From NCBI GenBank assembly GCA_934394665.1, contig CAKRRS010000006.1, positions 1 to 63,056 of the forward strand: DNA of 63,056 nt. Reading direction: 5' to 3'. Source of the DNA: an uncultured Acetatifactor sp. (GTDB lineage: Bacteria > Bacillota > Clostridia > Lachnospirales > Lachnospiraceae). Shown piece after piece: positions 16,298-25,480 of this stretch. The notes below the pieces were generated by a model that ran no database searches, was not told the origin of the DNA, and was given only the letters and a program-made list of their open reading frames with translations. The position numbers and the translations under genes are program-made. The number at the start of each line of letters is the position of its first letter. Position 1 is the first letter of the stretch.

Positions 16298-17647
16298 TTA
16301 AAACATAATATCCTGGATCAGATTGGCAAGCTTTTGTGCCTCTTCCTGAATCACCTGCTGGTCTTTTCCTTCGATCATCACTCTCACCAGAGGCTCTGTA
16401 CCGGAGGGACGGATCAGGACACGGCCTTCTCCGGCAAATTTTGCTTCCAGTTTCTCGATTGCCTCTGCAATCTCCGGATACTCCATGTATTTTTCTTTCT
16501 TATGGTTGGCTACCTTTGCATTTACCAGTGCCTGCGGCAGTACTTCCATGATCTGCGCCAGCTCAGACAGGGTCTTGCCGGTCTCTACCATTACCTGCAA
16601 TAAGTGTAACGCGCTGAGCAATCCGTCTCCTGTGGTATTCTCATCCAGGAAAATGATGTGTCCGGACTGTTCTCCGCCCAGGCTTGCACCGATCTCTTTC
16701 ATACGCTCCAGTACATACCTGTCACCGACTTTGGTCTTCTCCATGGTAATACCGTTTTTCTCTGCCATCAGGAAAAATCCCAGATTACTCATGACCGTTG
16801 CCACGATGGTATCCTTTTTCAAAGTTCCTTTACTCTTCATAAAGTTACCGACGATTGCCATGATCTGGTCACCGTCTACGATGTTACCGTTCTCATCCAC
16901 GGCTAACAATCTGTCAGCATCACCGTCAAAAGCCAGACCTACATTCGCCTTCTCATATACTACTCTTGCCTGCAGTTCTTCCATGTGAGTGGAACCGCAG
17001 TTGGCATTGATATTGGTTCCGTCCGGATTATTGTGAATAGCTACCACACTGCCGCCCAGTTCCTTCAGACATTCTACGGAAGTATAGAAAGACGCGCCCT
17101 CCGCACAGTCTACCACGATCTTCAATCCGGTCAGATCCACATTTACCGCTCTCATGGCATGATTGATGTATTCTTCTCTCGCATCCGTACGATACTTGAT
17201 CTTACCTACGCCGGGTCCGATTGGAAATTTGATGCCGGGCATGTTCTCTTTAATCAGTGCTTCGATTTCATCTTCCATGGCATCCGGAAGCTTATAGCCA
17301 TTGCCATCAAAAAATTTGATACCGTTAAACTCTACGGGATTGTGGGATGCGGAGATTACAACACCGGCATCTACTTTGTATTTCTTCGTCAGGTAGGCTA
17401 CCGCCGGGGTAGGAATCACACCGACATAGATACAGTTGGCTCCTACGGAACATGCTCCTGCCATCAGCGCATTTGCCAGCATATCTCCTGAGATACGGGT
17501 ATCACAGCCTACCATGATCGTCGGTTTGTGTTCATTTTCCTTGGTAAGCACATAGGCACCTGCCTGCCCCAGCTGCATTGCAAGCATCGGGGTCAGCTCT
17601 TCATTGGCAATACCGCGTACACCATCTGTTCCAAACATTCTAGCCAT
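16298..17647 (-). CDS. glmM: Phosphoglucosamine mutase GlmM
   Basis: A 449-residue enzyme converting glucosamine-6-phosphate to glucosamine-1-phosphate for UDP-GlcNAc and peptidoglycan synthesis. The N-terminus MARMFGTDGVRG, the active-site phosphoserine loop ISASHNPVEFNG, the metal loop FDGDADR and the phosphate-binding RPSGTEPLVRVM are all intact. The start at 17647 (GAGGA upstream) gives the usual family length. It is last in the cdaA-cdaR-glmM order, which is conserved across Firmicutes; GlmM is known to bind CdaA and dampen it in several species. Confidence 0.97.
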   Translation of the reverse strand: MARMFGTDGVRGIANEELTPMLAMQLGQAGAYVLTKENEHKPTIMVGCDTRISGDMLANALMAGACSVGANCIYVGVIPTPAVAYLTKKYKVDAGVVISASHNPVEFNGIKFFDGNGYKLPDAMEDEIEALIKENMPGIKFPIGPGVGKIKYRTDAREEYINHAMRAVNVDLTGLKIVVDCAEGASFYTSVECLKELGGSVVAIHNNPDGTNINANCGSTHMEELQARVVYEKANVGLAFDGDADRLLAVDENGNIVDGDQIMAIVGNFMKSKGTLKKDTIVATVMSNLGFFLMAEKNGITMEKTKVGDRYVLERMKEIGASLGGEQSGHIIFLDENTTGDGLLSALHLLQVMVETGKTLSELAQIMEVLPQALVNAKVANHKKEKYMEYPEIAEAIEKLEAKFAGEGRVLIRPSGTEPLVRVMIEGKDQQVIQEEAQKLANLIQDIMF

Positions 17648-17708
17648 TGTAAAAATCCTCTCATTCCGCTGTTTACACAGCATATTACTTTCTATCTTTT
17701 TGATTGAT

Positions 17709-18995
17709 CTAATTATTTGTATCTGTGTTTTTCAGTCTGATATGAATATTCACATTATTTTCCACGGTGATGTCTTCTGAGAGATTAAAGGTCACCGGAA
17801 TGGTATAGTTGCCTGCCGTCATCTCTTCGACACCGTTATCTTCCATCCATTTTGCCAGATCCAGCGTTCCGGTCACACTGCTATCCCGTAAGATACTGAT
17901 ATTTCTCGCAAGTCCGGATACGGTAATGTCATACTCCTCCGCCACTGTCGTGATCTCGGCTTCCATTCCGTCCGGTACACCGCTTACCGAAATGTTCTCC
18001 GCAGGTACTGACAGATCTTTGGTCTCAACCGGTTCAATATAAACGGTTGCCGTAATCTTACCATCGAAGTTCTTGTCTGCCAGTCTCACATTGGAAGGCA
18101 GATAATCCTTCAGGTTAATAATATCTACCATATCTGCAGACTGGCCTGTGATATTCATGCGCTCTTCCGGCACCGTAATTGCCAAGATGCCGGCCATTGT
18201 CGACGCAGAACCTGCAATCTTGACCGTCGGTCTGCTGCTCTCCACCTCACCGGTAGCCATATAGCCGTCCTCCGGTACTCCCATATATTCGATCTCCACA
18301 GGTACTTCCTTCGTAGCCAGCACTTCTACCATCATATGCGCAGAGTTTACATTTTTCTTAACATGTTCAAATGTAAGTTCATTGTCATCCGCATCGTATA
18401 ATTTGATATCCACATTTGCAGACAGGCTGCTGGTGGAATCTGCCACATTGATGTCCACACCCGCATGATCGATCTGTGTGATTGCGGACTTGGGACCTGT
18501 CACTTCGATATTGGTCTGATCCAGTGTTACATTTCCGATCATATACCCGTTAGCCACATCGCCGAGCGTCGTGCTCTCCAGTTTGATCCATTTGCTGGTC
18601 TTATCTTCTACATTCAGGCGCACAGAATCGTGATTGCCCTTGATTTCCACGGAATCATTGCTGATATTCTCGCAATAATAGGTGATTGCAATCGTATTGA
18701 TATCCGTCAGCTTGCTCATATCCGCTTCTGCCACGATGTCACTTCTGCGCAGCTCCGCTTTCACAATGCTCTGGGGTCCCGTTACAGTGACTCTGACCAG
18801 ATTACTGTTGTCCAGTACCTCATATACTTTTCCTTCTTCATCGAGAAGGTCTGTATTGATCAGTTTTACCTGAATATTGTTGAACGTCACGGTATCCTTG
18901 GGGTCATAGATCTGCGCTACCAGGAACCAGAGCACAAATGCAAGCACCAGAGAAGCAAGTTTTAAGCCAAGATTACGTGTCAGCATTTTTTTCAT
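17709..18995 (-). CDS. cdaR: YbbR-domain regulator CdaR
   Basis: A 428-residue membrane-anchored extracytoplasmic protein: one N-terminal membrane segment (LGLKLASLVLAFVLWFLVAQI) then about four YbbR repeats, each ending in strands like VNVSVSGV/VRVTVTGP. CdaR proteins regulate the diadenylate cyclase CdaA across the membrane. Its start overlaps the cdaA stop by four bases (ATGA). Do not confuse it with the sugar-diacid regulator of the same name. Confidence 0.94.
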   Translation of the reverse strand: MKKMLTRNLGLKLASLVLAFVLWFLVAQIYDPKDTVTFNNIQVKLINTDLLDEEGKVYEVLDNSNLVRVTVTGPQSIVKAELRRSDIVAEADMSKLTDINTIAITYYCENISNDSVEIKGNHDSVRLNVEDKTSKWIKLESTTLGDVANGYMIGNVTLDQTNIEVTGPKSAITQIDHAGVDINVADSTSSLSANVDIKLYDADDNELTFEHVKKNVNSAHMMVEVLATKEVPVEIEYMGVPEDGYMATGEVESSRPTVKIAGSASTMAGILAITVPEERMNITGQSADMVDIINLKDYLPSNVRLADKNFDGKITATVYIEPVETKDLSVPAENISVSGVPDGMEAEITTVAEEYDITVSGLARNISILRDSSVTGTLDLAKWMEDNGVEEMTAGNYTIPVTFNLSEDITVENNVNIHIRLKNTDTNN

Positions 18996-19867
18996 TTCTT
19001 CTCACGGCTCCTTCCCTTCCAGATACGCAGGTTTTTATGTTCCTCTCCGGTATTGTTCAGGATCTTATGCATTCTGTCGCGAAGGGAATCTGCATCCAGA
19101 TTGCGTTCCAGCTGACCCTCATAGGCAACACTGATTTTTCCTGTCTCCTCGGATACGATCACGGTCAGGGAATCGGTCACTTCCGAGATTCCCACGCCGG
19201 CGCGATGTCTTGTACCCAGTTCCTTACTCAATCCCAGGTTATCGGACAGCGGCAAATAACAGGTTGCGGATGCCACTCTGTTGCCGCGTATAATGACGGC
19301 ACCGTCATGTAACGGCGTATTATGTTCAAAAATATTGATCAGCAGCTGACTGGTAACAATACCGTCCACATCGATTCCCGTCCTCTCATAATCCCGCAGG
19401 GAAACCTTCTGCTCGATTACGATCAGGGCTCCTGTTTTCACCTTGCCCATTTCCACACAGGCCTTGGTGATCTCATTGATTGTCTTTTCGGAAAAAGCCT
19501 CTGTGACGCGATGGCTGTTGTCAAACGGCAGTACGGAACTGATAATGTTTTTCTTGCCCAACTCTTCCAGCGCTTTTCTCAGTTCCGGCTGTAGCACCAC
19601 AATCAGGGCCGTCACCGCAAATCCCAGAACATTTTGTGCCATCCACAGGATTGTCGTCATCCGGAAAAAATAAGCCAGCAGTAAAAAAATGAGGATGACA
19701 ATCAGACCCTTGAGCAATACCCATGCCCGGGTCGTCTTCATCCACACTAACGCATAATACAACAGCACCGCTATGATCAGGATCTCGGCGACATCACCGA
19801 AATCCATGGTGGTGCGGTAACTGATGAAGTTTTTAATATATTCTGCCAGTTTATCCCCTAACTGCAT
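18992..19867 (-). CDS. cdaA: Diadenylate cyclase CdaA
   Basis: A 291-residue membrane enzyme making cyclic di-AMP from two ATP. Three membrane segments fill residues about 25-95, then a DAC domain with the catalytic DGAVIIRGNRV and LGTRHRAGVG motifs. Cyclic di-AMP controls potassium and osmolyte uptake and wall homeostasis. The C-terminus (NLRIWKGRSREKK) is basic. It follows an unknown membrane protein gene by 15 bases and is coupled to cdaR. Confidence 0.97.
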   Translation of the reverse strand: MQLGDKLAEYIKNFISYRTTMDFGDVAEILIIAVLLYYALVWMKTTRAWVLLKGLIVILIFLLLAYFFRMTTILWMAQNVLGFAVTALIVVLQPELRKALEELGKKNIISSVLPFDNSHRVTEAFSEKTINEITKACVEMGKVKTGALIVIEQKVSLRDYERTGIDVDGIVTSQLLINIFEHNTPLHDGAVIIRGNRVASATCYLPLSDNLGLSKELGTRHRAGVGISEVTDSLTVIVSEETGKISVAYEGQLERNLDADSLRDRMHKILNNTGEEHKNLRIWKGRSREKK

Positions 19868-19882
19868 TTTCCTTTATTCCCT

Positions 19883-21070
19883 TCAGAACAATTCTTCGTA
19901 ATCATCAGAGTCATCCTGTCCGTTCATGTGGTCACTGCTGATGGTGACACTTCTGCCACCGGACATTTCGTGTCCGCGGTAACCGTTCTGCTGACCGTAG
20001 GGTGCTCCGTTTCTGGCAGACGTGCGCTCTGTTACAACGCTTCTGCCCTGGCCTGCTGCCGGTCTGCCGGCAGTACCGGAATGTTGGGACGTCGTCGGTC
20101 TGCTGCCCTGTCCGGAAGGTCTGCTTTGTGCGCCTGCAGGACGTCTCTGTGTATTGATCTTTTTCACGGTATTGGTCGGTGCCGCAACTGTCATCTTCGG
20201 CACTGCCTTTACATAATAATAGTATTCATCGTCCTCGAACTGTACCTTTTCCGTCCTGCTGTAATCCAGACAGAACCGGAAGAATTCGATCACTTTGCAG
20301 ACAAGTATCGTAACTATGGCGCCAAGTAATGCGCTGACAATAGAGAGATTCGTATCGTACATCAGATCTCCCACCAGCAGGATCAGCACTTCGATCATCA
20401 CGCCGGCGATCATGGCGATCGTCCAGGAATGATCCACACTCATCCTGCGGATCAGATAAACCACAATCACAGTAATCGCAAACGCCGCTATTGTCACAAT
20501 CATTGCCTTGTTTCCGAGCATACCGTCGATCAGCAGACGAAGCTTCGCAGTTGCTTCTTCCGCGCCCATGGAGTTGATGGTCGGTGCATTGGTCACCACG
20601 GTCTGAATCAGATAATACACTACCACGCCGCATCCCACAGATACACAGGATGCCGGAGTTCCGATCAGTCCCATCGCCACAGGCATCACATACGGAATCT
20701 TAAGCATGCATAAAACCGGTGTCAGCACCACTACGAGTGCTTCCTTCGCCGTAAATCTCAGGAATAGCAGATACAGCAGCAGGAACACTACAAGTCCCAC
20801 AGCCGCCGTCTCCAGAGACAGCGCATACATATGCAGCAGGGAAAATATCATTGAAAACAGTACAATAAATCCGGTCGACAGGAACGAACATAACAGTGAT
20901 ACGATCAGCACGATTGCCATATTGTCCAGTTTTGTCAGGTATCCCAGTCTGCCGTTTATAATGCTCAGCACAATAAAGCTGAGTAAAAATTTGATCACCG
21001 GCAGAATAAAGGCTTCGTTTCTGCTATAGATCTTCTTCAGATTTTCTCTTAATTCCAGTAAAGCAGTCAT
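19883..21070 (-). CDS. Unknown polytopic membrane protein with basic, low-complexity tail, upstream of cdaA
   Basis: Not recognised as a named family. 395 residues: about eight membrane segments between residues 22 and 265, then a cytoplasmic tail of about 130 residues beginning at KVQFEDDEYYYYVKAVP and becoming rich in Gly, Ser, Arg, Pro and Gln (RPAGAQSRPSGQGSRP and similar), ending acidic (DDSDDYEELF). The start at 21070 follows GGAGGAAAT. It is 15 bases upstream of cdaA and in the same run, so it may serve c-di-AMP or wall synthesis, for example as a transporter, sensor or scaffold. This is inference from position only. Confidence 0.75.
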   Translation of the reverse strand: MTALLELRENLKKIYSRNEAFILPVIKFLLSFIVLSIINGRLGYLTKLDNMAIVLIVSLLCSFLSTGFIVLFSMIFSLLHMYALSLETAAVGLVVFLLLYLLFLRFTAKEALVVVLTPVLCMLKIPYVMPVAMGLIGTPASCVSVGCGVVVYYLIQTVVTNAPTINSMGAEEATAKLRLLIDGMLGNKAMIVTIAAFAITVIVVYLIRRMSVDHSWTIAMIAGVMIEVLILLVGDLMYDTNLSIVSALLGAIVTILVCKVIEFFRFCLDYSRTEKVQFEDDEYYYYVKAVPKMTVAAPTNTVKKINTQRRPAGAQSRPSGQGSRPTTSQHSGTAGRPAAGQGRSVVTERTSARNGAPYGQQNGYRGHEMSGGRSVTISSDHMNGQDDSDDYEELF

Positions 21071-21101
21071 ATTTCCTCCGGGTTCAATCTGTGTCAGCCG
21101 T

Positions 21102-21488
21102 TTACTCATTGTAAAGGGAATTCAACTTCTTCAGATTGTTATAATAACATTTCAGGCTTTTCTTAGCCTTGGCATAACGAATGGAGCAGATCAGGTAGGA
21201 TGCAATTCCGTAGACCACGACCGTCACTCCGTAGTACAGCAGAACATTTTTGGCAAATCCTATAAGGTCCATCTTGTAAATATCCTGCATAAAGGTCTCA
21301 AAATCATAGAAAATGAACAGGGCAAGGCAGACTGCATAAGCAATCGTTGCACACAATATGGACTTTAATACCTGTATTGCAATATAGTCACTGCGAAAAT
21401 ACCGGCCGATCGCCATATTTTTCTTGCCTTCGTTCTCTTCGTAAGAGGCCATTTGTGTCATTAGTATTACTTTCTCTTCGTTCAGCAT
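21102..21488 (-). CDS. Unknown small membrane protein in the cdaA run
   Basis: Not recognised. 128 residues with two membrane segments (about residues 42-60 and 80-105), a charged N-terminus (SYEENEGKKNM) and a basic C-terminus with paired Lys and Tyr (AKAKKSLKCYYNNLKKL). Strong AGGAGG-type site (GCGGAGGAAAT). It lies between the YvyF-like gene (11-base gap) and the large unknown membrane protein (gap of 31 bases to its chosen start). Both unknown membrane genes probably are co-transcribed with cdaA. Confidence 0.72.
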   Translation of the reverse strand: MLNEEKVILMTQMASYEENEGKKNMAIGRYFRSDYIAIQVLKSILCATIAYAVCLALFIFYDFETFMQDIYKMDLIGFAKNVLLYYGVTVVVYGIASYLICSIRYAKAKKSLKCYYNNLKKLNSLYNE

Positions 21489-21499
21489 ATTTCCTCCGC

Positions 21500-21904
21500 T
21501 TACAGATAACGCATTCTCTCTCCGTCTCTGGACGAGGCCGGCCGCTGCTGCGGCATGGAAGGCTTCTTCGGCAGCACGCTCTGCAGATCCATTGACATAT
21601 CATACTTGCATTTTTCGCAGAATCTTCCGCTGCGGATCGGTGCTCCGCACTTTTCACAGCTTAACAGGATGCCTGAACTCTCTGTCAGTTCCAGACGCTC
21701 CTCACGCAGCCACTGCTGGATCTGTGAAGGTTCTACATCACAGTGCTCCGCCACATCCTGGATACCTACGCCGGGGTTCGCACGGATATACTCTTTTACC
21801 TCCTGGAACTTTGCTTCCATTTCTTCACGGCAGTGAGGACACAAAAACGGTCCTGCCACGTAATTGAAAATATGTCCGCATCTTCTGCAGTTTCTTATAT
21901 TCAT
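21500..21904 (-). CDS. Zinc-ribbon flagellar operon protein, YvyF-like
   Basis: A 134-residue protein with an N-terminal zinc ribbon (CRRCGHIF ... CPHCREEM), a short helix-turn-helix-like segment (GVGIQDVAEHCDVEPSQIQQWL) and a second Cys cluster (CEKCGAPIRSGRFCEKC). This fits the YvyF-type family often found next to comFC in flagellar gene clusters of Firmicutes. It directly follows comFC here, the same order as in Bacillus subtilis. The function is not established; a link to flagellar gene expression is suggested. Confidence 0.8.
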   Translation of the reverse strand: MNIRNCRRCGHIFNYVAGPFLCPHCREEMEAKFQEVKEYIRANPGVGIQDVAEHCDVEPSQIQQWLREERLELTESSGILLSCEKCGAPIRSGRFCEKCKYDMSMDLQSVLPKKPSMPQQRPASSRDGERMRYL

Positions 21905-21924
21905 AATATCTCACACCTTCCCGA

Positions 21925-22650
21925 TCATACTCCCGACCCACAAGACAACGTGACACAGTACACTTCGGATACGCCGTGTGCCTTTAAAAGTGACGCAATC
22001 TCATCCAGGGTCGTGCCTGTAGTATAAATATCATCGACCAGAATAATCCGGTCATATAATTTTACATCATTTTGACCTATAATAAAAGCTTTTTTCAAAT
22101 TATTTTGCCGTTCTGTGGGATTTAACAGCTTCATGGGTGCGGTATTTTTGACACGTTTTACCAGTTTTTCATTTACCGGCAGGTTCAGATGCCTTCCAAG
22201 CGCCTTGGCAAGGCACGCTGCCTGATTGTATCCGCGCGTTCTGAATTTCCTGCGATGCAGTGGCACCGGCACAATTACATCCGGATGCACACCCTTGATA
22301 AAATTGCCCAGAAGCTCTCCCATCTGTTCCCCGAAAAAATCGGCATATTCCTGTCTGCCGCCATATTTAAAGCGATAGATGCTCCTTGCCACTTGGCTGT
22401 ATTCATACAGGGTTCTGGCTCTGTTGTACTTGTGGGGGCGACGCATGCAGTCTCTGCAAAATTCCTGTTCCTGCGAAGATAATTTTTTCCCACATCGCAT
22501 GCACCACGGTGCCGTTACCGGTTTTAGTTTCGGCAGACATTCCAGGCAGATTTTTTCTCCGAACGGCTGCACGATGTTGTCACATACCGGGCATCTTCTC
22601 GGGAACAACAGTCCCAACAGTGTTTCTTGCATATTTCTGATAAATTGCAC
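21925..22650 (-). CDS. comFC: ComF family protein (ComFC-like)
   Basis: A 241-residue protein with an N-terminal zinc-binding region (CPVCDNIV, CLECLPKL, CMRCGKKL, CRDCMRRP; eight Cys) and a C-terminal phosphoribosyltransferase-like domain with ILVDDIYTTGTTLDE. ComFC takes part in uptake and processing of transforming DNA. The start at 22650 is GTG with AAAGGGGAT upstream; the internal ATG at 22632 is an alternative. Located 66 bases after recD2, and before the YvyF-like gene. Confidence 0.92.
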   Translation of the reverse strand: MQFIRNMQETLLGLLFPRRCPVCDNIVQPFGEKICLECLPKLKPVTAPWCMRCGKKLSSQEQEFCRDCMRRPHKYNRARTLYEYSQVARSIYRFKYGGRQEYADFFGEQMGELLGNFIKGVHPDVIVPVPLHRRKFRTRGYNQAACLAKALGRHLNLPVNEKLVKRVKNTAPMKLLNPTERQNNLKKAFIIGQNDVKLYDRIILVDDIYTTGTTLDEIASLLKAHGVSEVYCVTLSCGSGV

Positions 22651-22716
22651 TCTTTATCCCCTTTTATCCATTCCTGTGCGGCATACATCATGGAGACAAA
22701 CATTATTTTGACTCTG

Positions 22717-24957
22717 TTATGCCAGCGGAGGCATGCAACAGATCTCCCGGATCCGCTGCTCCAATGCCGTATATCTGCGGTTCTCGCTTACGTTCTCGAT
22801 CATATTTCGTACCGTTTCGCTGCTTCCCAGGATTGTGACGCAGCTTCTCGCTCTTGTAATTCCGGTATACAGGAGATTACGGTTAAACAGCATTCTCGGG
22901 CCGCCCAAAAGCGGCAGAATCACTGCCGGGTACTCACTTCCCTGCGATTTATGTATCGTGATGGCGTAAGACAGCTCCAGTTCCTCCAATGCAGAGAACG
23001 GATAGTTCACACGTCTGCCGTCATCAAACTCCACCAGCAATGTCGACATTGTCTCGTTGATCTCACGGACTCTTCCCATATCGCCGTTGAAGACTCCCAT
23101 GCCTTTATCAATGGGAATATTATAATTTCCGACGATCTCCCACTCCAATTGATAGTTGTTTTTGACCTGCATGACTTTATCGCCTTCCCGGAACACCATA
23201 TTGCCGTAGGCATGCTCTTTTTTATGGGGATCCGCCGGATTCAGATATCTCTGCAGGATCTCGTTCAGGTTCTCGCATCCGAGACTTCCTTTTCTCATCG
23301 GTGTCAATACCTGAATATCGAATGAGGTTGCTCCGACATATTTAGGAAGCATATCCTGTATCAGCTGAATCATATGTTTATATATGACATTTACGTCATT
23401 TCGTTCCAGCAGGAAGAAATCTTTTGATTTATTGTCCAGTGCGATCTGTTCCCCTTTGTTGATTCGATGTGCGTTGACAACAATGTCACTTTGTCCTGCC
23501 TGGCGGAATATTTTTTCCAGCGTCACCATCGGGAATGCCTTGCTGTTCATAATATCTCTCAGTACCTGTCCCGGTCCGACACTGGGAAGCTGATCCACAT
23601 CTCCCACCAGGATCAGTCTGGTTCCGGGAAGGATTGCTTTCAAAAGTGCCTGGAACAATTGAATGTCCACCATGGACATTTCATCGATGATGACCACATC
23701 CGCTTCCAGGGGATTCTCCTGATTGCGTTCAAAATTAGCCCTTTTCGTATTATCGTCTGACAAAGCACTGCTCAGTTCCAGAAGTCTGTGAATCGTCTTA
23801 GCTTCAAATCCGGTTGCTTCCGTCATTCTCTTCGCTGCGCGTCCCGTCGGTGCCGCCAGGAAGATATCCATGCCTTCGGATTCAAAGTAGTGAATCATCA
23901 TATTGATCGTGGTCGTCTTGCCGGTGCCGGGACCACCGGATAGAATAAACAGACCGTTTTTGATACTTTCCTCCACAGCCTTTAACTGTAACTCGTCCAG
24001 CTCCATAGACAAGTTTTGTGCCATTCGCTCCAGTCTTCCACGAATCGCCATGTCCTGAGACGGCAGGTTATCCGCTTCCACCATTGGGATATTCAAATTT
24101 CGCAGCATGTTTGCACAGTTCAGTTCTGCGTAATAGTAAGATGCGGCAAACACTGCCTCTCCTTTTGCCACAAGTTTTCTGTCTACGATCAGGTTATCCA
24201 CCTGTGGACGAATATTTTCTTCCGATATCCCCAACAATTCTGTTGCCCTGTGAAGCAAATGCTCCATCGGCAGATAACAATGTCCTTCTCCCACTGCCTG
24301 TAACAATGTATACAGGATTCCGCTGCGGATCCGGTAATCCGAGTCTGTATGAATACCGATCTTCGCGGCAATCTCATCTGCGATACGGAATCCGACACCA
24401 CTGATATCTTCTGCCAGACGATACGGGTTTTCTCTCATGATGCTGTACATTTCCATGCCGTATGCATTATATATTTTTACCGCAAGCGTATTGCTGATCC
24501 CATATTGCTGTAAATAGACCAGTGCTTCTCTGAGATCCTTTTTTTCTTCCATCTGAATGGCGATCTCCTGTGCCTTACGCTCGCTGATTCCCTTGACCTC
24601 CGCCAGGCGTTCCGGCTCTTCTTCTATGATCCGGAAGGTATCATCTCCGAATTTTTTCACGATTCTCGCCGCCAGGGCTTCTCCGACGCCACGGATTGCC
24701 CCGGAACCCAGATATCGCTCCATTCCTACGCGATCTGTTGGCACCACGGTTTCGTAGGTTTCTATTTTAAATTGGTGTCCGTATAACGGATGATCTGTGT
24801 AATCTCCTCGGGCAGATATATTTTCTCCCTGCGTGAGTCCTTTGCACATACCAACACCGGTCACTACTTCCCCATCCACCGAAAGTGTCATTACGGTATA
24901 TCCGTTTTCCTTGTTTTGATACACAATACGCTCTACAAAACCTGTAATTGTTTCCAT
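22717..24957 (-). CDS. recD2: RecD2 family ATP-dependent 5'-3' DNA helicase
   Basis: A 746-residue helicase of the RecD2 (RecD-like without RecBC) family. N-terminal domain with helix-hairpin-helix elements (GVGEALAARIVKKFG, VKGISERKAQEIA, GISNTLAVKIY), then superfamily 1B helicase motifs: Walker A SGGPGTGKTTTIN, motif II VVIIDEMSMVD, motif III LVGDVDQLPSVGPG, and C-terminal motifs AITIHKSQGSEYPAV and LLYTGITRARS. It probably acts in repair of stalled forks. Ribosome site AAGAGGAAG. First gene of the long recD2-comFC-...-glmM run. Confidence 0.96.
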   Translation of the reverse strand: METITGFVERIVYQNKENGYTVMTLSVDGEVVTGVGMCKGLTQGENISARGDYTDHPLYGHQFKIETYETVVPTDRVGMERYLGSGAIRGVGEALAARIVKKFGDDTFRIIEEEPERLAEVKGISERKAQEIAIQMEEKKDLREALVYLQQYGISNTLAVKIYNAYGMEMYSIMRENPYRLAEDISGVGFRIADEIAAKIGIHTDSDYRIRSGILYTLLQAVGEGHCYLPMEHLLHRATELLGISEENIRPQVDNLIVDRKLVAKGEAVFAASYYYAELNCANMLRNLNIPMVEADNLPSQDMAIRGRLERMAQNLSMELDELQLKAVEESIKNGLFILSGGPGTGKTTTINMMIHYFESEGMDIFLAAPTGRAAKRMTEATGFEAKTIHRLLELSSALSDDNTKRANFERNQENPLEADVVIIDEMSMVDIQLFQALLKAILPGTRLILVGDVDQLPSVGPGQVLRDIMNSKAFPMVTLEKIFRQAGQSDIVVNAHRINKGEQIALDNKSKDFFLLERNDVNVIYKHMIQLIQDMLPKYVGATSFDIQVLTPMRKGSLGCENLNEILQRYLNPADPHKKEHAYGNMVFREGDKVMQVKNNYQLEWEIVGNYNIPIDKGMGVFNGDMGRVREINETMSTLLVEFDDGRRVNYPFSALEELELSYAITIHKSQGSEYPAVILPLLGGPRMLFNRNLLYTGITRARSCVTILGSSETVRNMIENVSENRRYTALEQRIREICCMPPLA

Positions 24958-25049
24958 TTTCTTCCTCTTGTCATTCTATGTGCAATTCTATGTAAGGCTG
25001 TTCTCTCCGGATCCGGAAGAGATAACCGTGTAGACGGTCAAAGAAAATT

Positions 25050-25070
25050 GGGCTGCCGGACCGGCAGCCC
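25050..25070 (-). terminator. Strong terminator hairpin after the FlgJ-like gene
   Basis: GGGCTGCCG (25050-25058) pairs with CGGCAGCCC (25062-25070), nine GC-rich pairs and a three-base loop, followed on the minus strand by AATTTTCTTT. It starts eight bases after the stop codon and separates the flagellar genes from recD2. Confidence 0.9.
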
Positions 25071-25077
25071 GATATCA

Positions 25078-25440
25078 CTACTCAAGATTATAATTCCGTT
25101 TCATCTGTTCATAGAGCATCTGTGCCAGTCCAAGACTGTTCTGCTCCGTAGAATCCGATGCGATCTGCTGTACCATTTCATCCTTATAGTAATCCATCAG
25201 CTGGGAATTCGAAGAAGAAGTATCTTCGCTCTCCGGGATCGTCTTCATCATTTCCTTAAACATCTGCTCCAGGAAATAGGATTCAAACTGCTTACAGGCA
25301 TCCATCAGTTCATCATCGGTTGCCTTGGAATAATCAGCGCTGTTCAGTTTTTCCTGCAATTTGGAAGCTGTCTGGTTCGCCGCATTCGTGTATGCAGTGG
25401 AGTCCAGAGCGGAACTGCCATATAAAGAGGAAATATCCAT
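25078..25440 (-). CDS. Flagellar rod-capping/rod-binding protein, FlgJ N-terminal type
   Basis: A 120-residue protein with the rod-binding domain of FlgJ: LMDACKQFESYFLEQMFKEMMKTIP and YYKDEMVQQIAS...GLAQMLYEQMKRN. It lacks the C-terminal muramidase domain of enterobacterial FlgJ, as is common in Firmicutes. It should assist rod assembly below the two rod protein genes in this run. Last gene before a strong terminator; ribosome site AGGAAAGG. Confidence 0.9.
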   Translation of the reverse strand: MDISSLYGSSALDSTAYTNAANQTASKLQEKLNSADYSKATDDELMDACKQFESYFLEQMFKEMMKTIPESEDTSSSNSQLMDYYKDEMVQQIASDSTEQNSLGLAQMLYEQMKRNYNLE

Positions 25441-25480
25441 AATTTAGCCTTTCCTTTTTGGAAAACTTCTATCGTCTATG

